Source: an uncultured Litorivicinus sp.
GTDB lineage: Bacteria; Pseudomonadota; Gammaproteobacteria; Pseudomonadales; Litorivicinaceae
Assembly (NCBI GenBank): GCA_938091715.1
Contig: CALKMT010000143.1
Coordinates: 1 to 6,259, forward strand
DNA: 6,259 nucleotides
Direction: 5' to 3'
Positions 5,907-6,259 of the stretch are shown piece by piece (position 1 is the stretch's first letter; every line of letters starts with the position of its first letter). A program made the translations under genes and the position numbers. The notes beneath the pieces are model-generated. The model saw nothing but the letters and a program-made list of their open reading frames with translations, was not told the DNA's origin and did no database searches.

Positions 5907-6259
5907 CTAACCTTCGATCGGGTAGGCCCGCAGGGTGACCTTGGCCATGCGGCGCATCATCCGGATAACCTGGCAGCTGTAGCCGTACTCGTTGTCGTAC
6001 CAGACATACACCACCGCGCTATTGCCGTTGGTCTGGGTGGCCAATGAATCGACCACACCGGCGGCGCGCGAGCCGACAAAGTCAGAGCTGACCGCCTCGG
6101 GGCTGTTAGTGAAGTCGACCTGCTTTTGCAGCGGCGAGTGCAATGCCACATGGCGCAGGTAATCGTTCAACTCATCGGCCGTGACCGGGTTGTCCAGTTG
6201 CAGGTTCAAGATCGCCATCGAGACGTTGGCGGTCGGCACGCGGATCGCGTTGCCGGTCA
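5907..6259 (-). CDS. gap: glyceraldehyde-3-phosphate dehydrogenase, C-terminal part (5' end outside window)
   Basis: This is the C-terminal end of a GAPDH, the cytoplasmic enzyme that interconverts glyceraldehyde 3-phosphate and 1,3-bisphosphoglycerate with NAD(P). About 116 residues are visible, open to the window edge; the catalytic cysteine lies upstream. TGNAIRVPTANVSMAILNL at the start of the visible part matches the GAPDH segment after the phosphate-binding loop, and VVYVWYDNEYGYSCQVIRMM is the hallmark C-terminal segment. The wording (ANVSMAILNLQLD, SCQVIRMMRRMAKV) resembles the long GAPDH variant whose gene lies near nqr in Pseudomonas aeruginosa rather than classical GapA, but the N-terminus is needed to be sure. 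GTG at 6239 is an internal valine, not a start. The gene ends with TAG and is followed by a strong terminator, so it is probably not cotranscribed with nqr. Confidence 0.93.
   Translation of the reverse strand, partial: TGNAIRVPTANVSMAILNLQLDNPVTADELNDYLRHVALHSPLQKQVDFTNSPEAVSSDFVGSRAAGVVDSLATQTNGNSAVVYVWYDNEYGYSCQVIRMMRRMAKVTLRAYPIEG

Noticed and set aside
6237..6239. GTG as the start of a short 110-codon gene
   Set aside because: The frame continues upstream to the window edge with typical GAPDH residues (TGNAIR), so this GTG is an internal valine.

Overview
The window holds almost all of one operon on the minus strand: nqrA-nqrB-nqrC-nqrD-nqrE-nqrF, encoding the six subunits of the Na+-translocating NADH:quinone oxidoreductase (Na+-NQR). 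Upstream of it, also on the minus strand, is the 3' end of a glyceraldehyde-3-phosphate dehydrogenase gene. Gene content, protein similarity recalled by eye, moderately high GC content and the gap-nqr neighbourhood (also seen near nqr in Pseudomonas aeruginosa) suggest a Gammaproteobacterium, probably a marine or halophilic one. The exact genus cannot be read from this window.

Layout along transcription, from high to low coordinates: the gap 3' end (6259-5907, cut by the window edge); a strong Rho-independent terminator facing the same way (5889-5854); a leader/promoter region of about 220 bp with several small dyads (5853-5635); nqrA (5634-4294); nqrB (4289-3060); nqrC (3067-2291, GTG start, overlapping nqrB by 8 bp); nqrD (2291-1632); nqrE (1632-1018); and nqrF (1008 to the window edge, last part missing). 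Genes are separated by 4 or 9 bp or overlap by 1 or 8 bp, so they form one tightly packed and probably translationally coupled transcription unit. I see no convincing gene on the plus strand.

How the genes work together: NqrF takes electrons from NADH through FAD and a 2Fe-2S cluster. A membrane iron-sulfur centre held by NqrD and NqrE passes them to the FMN covalently bound to NqrC, then to the FMN and riboflavin of NqrB, and on to ubiquinone with NqrA. The redox work drives Na+ out through the membrane. All the main cofactor residues are visible. The one deviation from the usual pattern that I would flag is Ala in place of Ser/Thr in the flavinylation motif of NqrC. The assembly genes often found after nqrF (apbE, nqrM) would lie outside the window.

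This is an ordinary core-metabolism region. I found no mobile element, CRISPR array, RNA gene or evidence of an undescribed system. The least explained part is the gap-nqrA intergenic region, with repeated CTTAT/ATAAG dyads and small GC-rich hairpins.
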